A DNA stretch of 64,000 bases, from assembly GCF_030065885.1 (NCBI RefSeq), contig NZ_JASJCS010000021.1, forward strand, positions 1 to 64,000. The letters are read 5' to 3'. Every line of letters starts with the position of its first letter. Position 1 is the stretch's first letter. The translations under genes were made by a program, and so were the position numbers. Origin of the DNA: Ilumatobacter sp. Its GTDB lineage: Bacteria > Actinomycetota > Acidimicrobiia > Acidimicrobiales > Ilumatobacteraceae. The notes beneath the pieces were generated by a model. It was given only the letters and a program-made list of their open reading frames with translations, was not told where the DNA came from and ran no database searches. This document shows, piece after piece, positions 62,240 through 64,000 of this stretch.

Positions 62240-62884
62240 TCAGCCGCAGCAGGTGTGTTCGAGCGAGTCGGCGGTGAACGTGCGATACGCCATCCACGCC
62301 GCCACCGCGGCGATCGCCAGCCCGGCGGTCGGGTCGGCCCACCACCATCCGAGCGCGGCGTTGGCAGACAGCCCGACGAGCAACGCGGCGGAGAGCAGCG
62401 TGCAGACGTTGGTCTGCGCGGCCTCGGCGACGGCGGCCTGCGAGCCGAGGGCGAACGCGAGGCGGCGCTTCGCGGCAGCCAGCACGGGCATGACCACCAA
62501 CGACAGCGCGGCGATCGCGATGCCCGGCGCGGACGCGTCGGGCTCATGGCGCCCGACGAGGTCGATGACCGCCGAGATCGACACGTAGGCGGCGAGCGCG
62601 GCGAACGACCAGGCGACGAGTCGCCGCGCTCGATCGTCGGCGGGAAGTCGGCAACCCGTGCGTCGTTCCTGGTGCAGTCGCCACGCGAGCACGAGGGCGG
62701 CGGAGACCTCGATGCCGGAGTCGAGCCCGAACGCGACGAGGCTGACCGAGGAGGCAGCGACGCCGGCGGCGATCGCGACGATGCCCTCGACCGCGTTCCA
62801 GGCGATCGTCAGCCGGTTGAGCAGCGTGGCACGACGAACGATCTGCTCGCGATCGCTCGTGGTGTCCGCGACGTCGACGCTCAC
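62240..62884 (-). CDS. Compact CDF-like cation efflux protein
   Basis: A 214-residue membrane protein with five or six helices. TM2 FGLDSGIEVSAALVLAWRL contains a conserved Asp of the cation diffusion facilitator type, and TM5 DPTAGLAIAAVAAWMAYRTF has a matching D-P-x-x-x-L motif. It lacks the usual C-terminal cytoplasmic domain of about 90 residues; the C-terminus ends SLEHTCCG, which could itself bind metal. It starts at GTG 62884 by a GTGA overlap with the ArsR-type regulator gene, so the pair is one metal-resistance operon. Confidence 0.8.
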   Translation of the reverse strand: MSVDVADTTSDREQIVRRATLLNRLTIAWNAVEGIVAIAAGVAASSVSLVAFGLDSGIEVSAALVLAWRLHQERRTGCRLPADDRARRLVAWSFAALAAYVSISAVIDLVGRHEPDASAPGIAIAALSLVVMPVLAAAKRRLAFALGSQAAVAEAAQTNVCTLLSAALLVGLSANAALGWWWADPTAGLAIAAVAAWMAYRTFTADSLEHTCCG

Positions 62885-63261
62885 GACCGGCCTCCCGTGA
62901 GCGCCGACGATGAGTCGTGCTCGTCGCACGCCGGCAAGGTGGCGGCGACGACGAGCAGGGCGCGAATGGCGTCGGCGAGCTGCGCGGACACGAGGTCGTA
63001 GTGGAGGTGGCGCCCCGCCCGGCGGGCGCGGATCAAGCCGCAGCCGCGCAGGCAGGCCAGGTGATTGGAGAGGTTGGAGCGCGACGTGCCGATCGCATCG
63101 GCGAGATCGCTCGGGCACTGCGACCCGTCGAGCAGACGGACCAGCACCGCCCGCCGGATCGGATCGGCCAGGGCGAGGCCGATGCGATCGAGGCCGTCGA
63201 GTGGGTCGGTGCGGGTGTCGGGGGGCGAGACGACCCGCCGCTCGACCAACAGTTCAGGCAT
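62881..63261 (-). CDS. ArsR-family metal sensor (CmtR/CadC-like)
   Basis: A 126-residue winged-helix repressor. The recognition helix region reads SRSNLSNHLACLRGCGLIRA, which contains the CmtR-type Cys pair C70 and C74 (L-x-C-L-R-x-C), with C112 in the C-terminal PACDEHDS as the third ligand. This is the Cd/Pb-sensing arrangement of CmtR. The spacing 70/74/112 is close to that of mycobacterial CmtR (57/61/102). It controls the coupled CDF-like gene and possibly the divergent permease. An operator array lies over its start. Confidence 0.88.
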   Translation of the reverse strand: MPELLVERRVVSPPDTRTDPLDGLDRIGLALADPIRRAVLVRLLDGSQCPSDLADAIGTSRSNLSNHLACLRGCGLIRARRAGRHLHYDLVSAQLADAIRALLVVAATLPACDEHDSSSALTGGRS

Positions 63262-63294
63262 GCATGAACCATAACAGTTCAGTCGCAGCTGAAC
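63252..63294. promoter_or_regulatory. Operator array of four alternating TGAAC half sites
   Basis: Half sites GTTCA (63252-63256), TGAAC (63265-63269), GTTCA (63277-63281) and TGAAC (63290-63294) alternate in orientation with start-to-start spacing 13, 12 and 13. The pair at 63276-63295 extends to AGTTCAG / CTGAACT. They lie across the regulator start and its divergent promoter, as ArsR-family operators do. Confidence 0.65.
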
Positions 63295-63440
63295 TCGTGC
63301 GGCGCAGGATGCGACCGCACATCACACGCGACAGGGTGGGCAGGATGTGCTGTGGCGTCGCTGCTTGCCACCGTTCGTGCGGCCCGTCATGGGAGGATGG
63401 GCGGTCGTGGATTGCCAGATCCTGAGCGCACCGGTCTGAC

Positions 63441-64000
63441 GTGGACACCTCAACAGTCGACCATCCGGCCCCGGCGCCCGAGCACGTCCACCGGGGCGCG
63501 TCGGTGGGGGCATGGCTCGTGCTCGCGGTCCTGCTCGTGGCAGCTCTGGCGAGGAATCGCGTGGCGGCGTTGGGCGGCGACGACGTGCGGCTGTGGGGGA
63601 CGCTGTTCGTGTCGATCTCCGTGCAGGCGTTGCCGTTCCTCGTGCTCGGCGTCGTGATCAGCGGCCTCGTTGCGGCGTTCGTGTCGCCCGAGTTCGTCGA
63701 GCGCATCGTTCCTCGCCGTCCCGTGGTCGCGGTACCGGCCGCCGGCGTCGCCGGGTTCGCGCTGCCGGGGTGTGAAGGCGGCTCGGTGCCGATCGCCGGG
63801 CGGTTGATCAGCACCGGCACGCCGCCTGCGGCGGCGTTGACGTTCCTGCTGGCGGCACCGGCGATCAACCCGGTGGTGATGATCGCGACGGCGGTGGCGT
63901 TCCCGGCCGACCACCGGGTCGTCGTCGCACGGTTCGTGGCATCGTTCGCAGCGGCGGTGGCGGTCGGCGCATGGTGGGCGAACCGGACGGGCTCGTCGTT
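63441..64000 (+). CDS. Permease of the UPF0718/YraQ-type family (partial, 3' end outside window)
   Basis: An open frame of 186 codons that starts at GTG 63441 (MDTSTVDHPAPAPEHVH) and runs off the window. It has helices at about 24-42, 53-75 (LFVSISVQALPFLVLGVVIS) and onward, and the motif AGFALPGCEGGSVPIAGRLI, the conserved Cys-containing loop of YraQ/ArsP-like permeases, followed by AAPAINPVVMIATAV. It is divergent from the ArsR-type regulator. A metal- or organoarsenical-efflux role is possible; substrate unknown. Confidence 0.8.
   Translation, partial: MDTSTVDHPAPAPEHVHRGASVGAWLVLAVLLVAALARNRVAALGGDDVRLWGTLFVSISVQALPFLVLGVVISGLVAAFVSPEFVERIVPRRPVVAVPAAGVAGFALPGCEGGSVPIAGRLISTGTPPAAALTFLLAAPAINPVVMIATAVAFPADHRVVVARFVASFAAAVAVGAWWANRTGSS

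Overview
The window is high-GC DNA with dense coding, frequent GTG starts and many 4-base ATGA/GTGA gene overlaps. Gene content (split cytochrome b with a Rieske/dihaem cytochrome c operon, LppM-type lipoprotein, geranylgeranyl-reductase-like flavoprotein, BTAD regulator) points to a free-living, respiring actinobacterium. The class Acidimicrobiia (Ilumatobacter-like) is my best guess; it is an inference from gene style, not something the sequence proves.

Layout. (1) 1-7865: respiration. On the minus strand lie nuoB (cut by the window edge), nuoA, and an operon for a b6f-like quinol:electron-acceptor complex: membrane protein, 2x[4Fe-4S] ferredoxin, cytochrome b6-type subunit, subunit-IV-type subunit, Rieske protein, dihaem cytochrome c and another membrane protein. 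A monohaem membrane cytochrome c is divergent on the plus strand. (2) 7876-28799: housekeeping. A FAD reductase of the geranylgeranyl reductase family, TrkA/TrkH potassium uptake, a polyprenyl diphosphate synthase, ClpC, an LppM-like lipoprotein, a DsbA-like protein, a sugar ABC importer without its ATPase, a UbiB/AarF kinase operon, a Bax-inhibitor-1 protein, a sigma-70 factor and a GNAT acetyltransferase. Two copies of a structured dispersed repeat lie in intergenic gaps here. (3) 29075-58066: one approximately 28-kb minus-strand gene train encoding a contractile, phage-tail-like injection system: sheath, tube, chaperone-like protein, hub, spike, PAAR-like tip, gp25-like wedge and baseplate J. 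These are followed by a series of large accessory proteins: PASTA-domain proteins, a collagen-like fibre, a 1103-residue helical protein, an 860-residue protein with a hydrophobic core and a 1796-residue beta-propeller protein. A BTAD regulator lies at the head and a TauE/SafE-like permease is coupled at the tail. No capsid, terminase, portal, integrase or AAA+ ATPase is seen. (4) 58264-64000: zinc/metal homeostasis. ZnuB-like permease, ZnuC-like ATPase, Zur/Fur regulator and a ZnuA lipoprotein with a long His/Asp/Glu loop, sharing a short operator-like motif; then an ArsR/CmtR-type regulator with a compact CDF-like transporter and a divergent permease cut by the window end.

How parts work together. 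Complex I and the b6f-like complex pass electrons from NADH through quinone to cytochromes c. The contractile locus reads as one co-translated assembly module with one regulator. The zinc region is self-contained: sensor, importer and probable operators. The contractile locus, with its unusual accessory proteins, is the part most likely to be biologically new.
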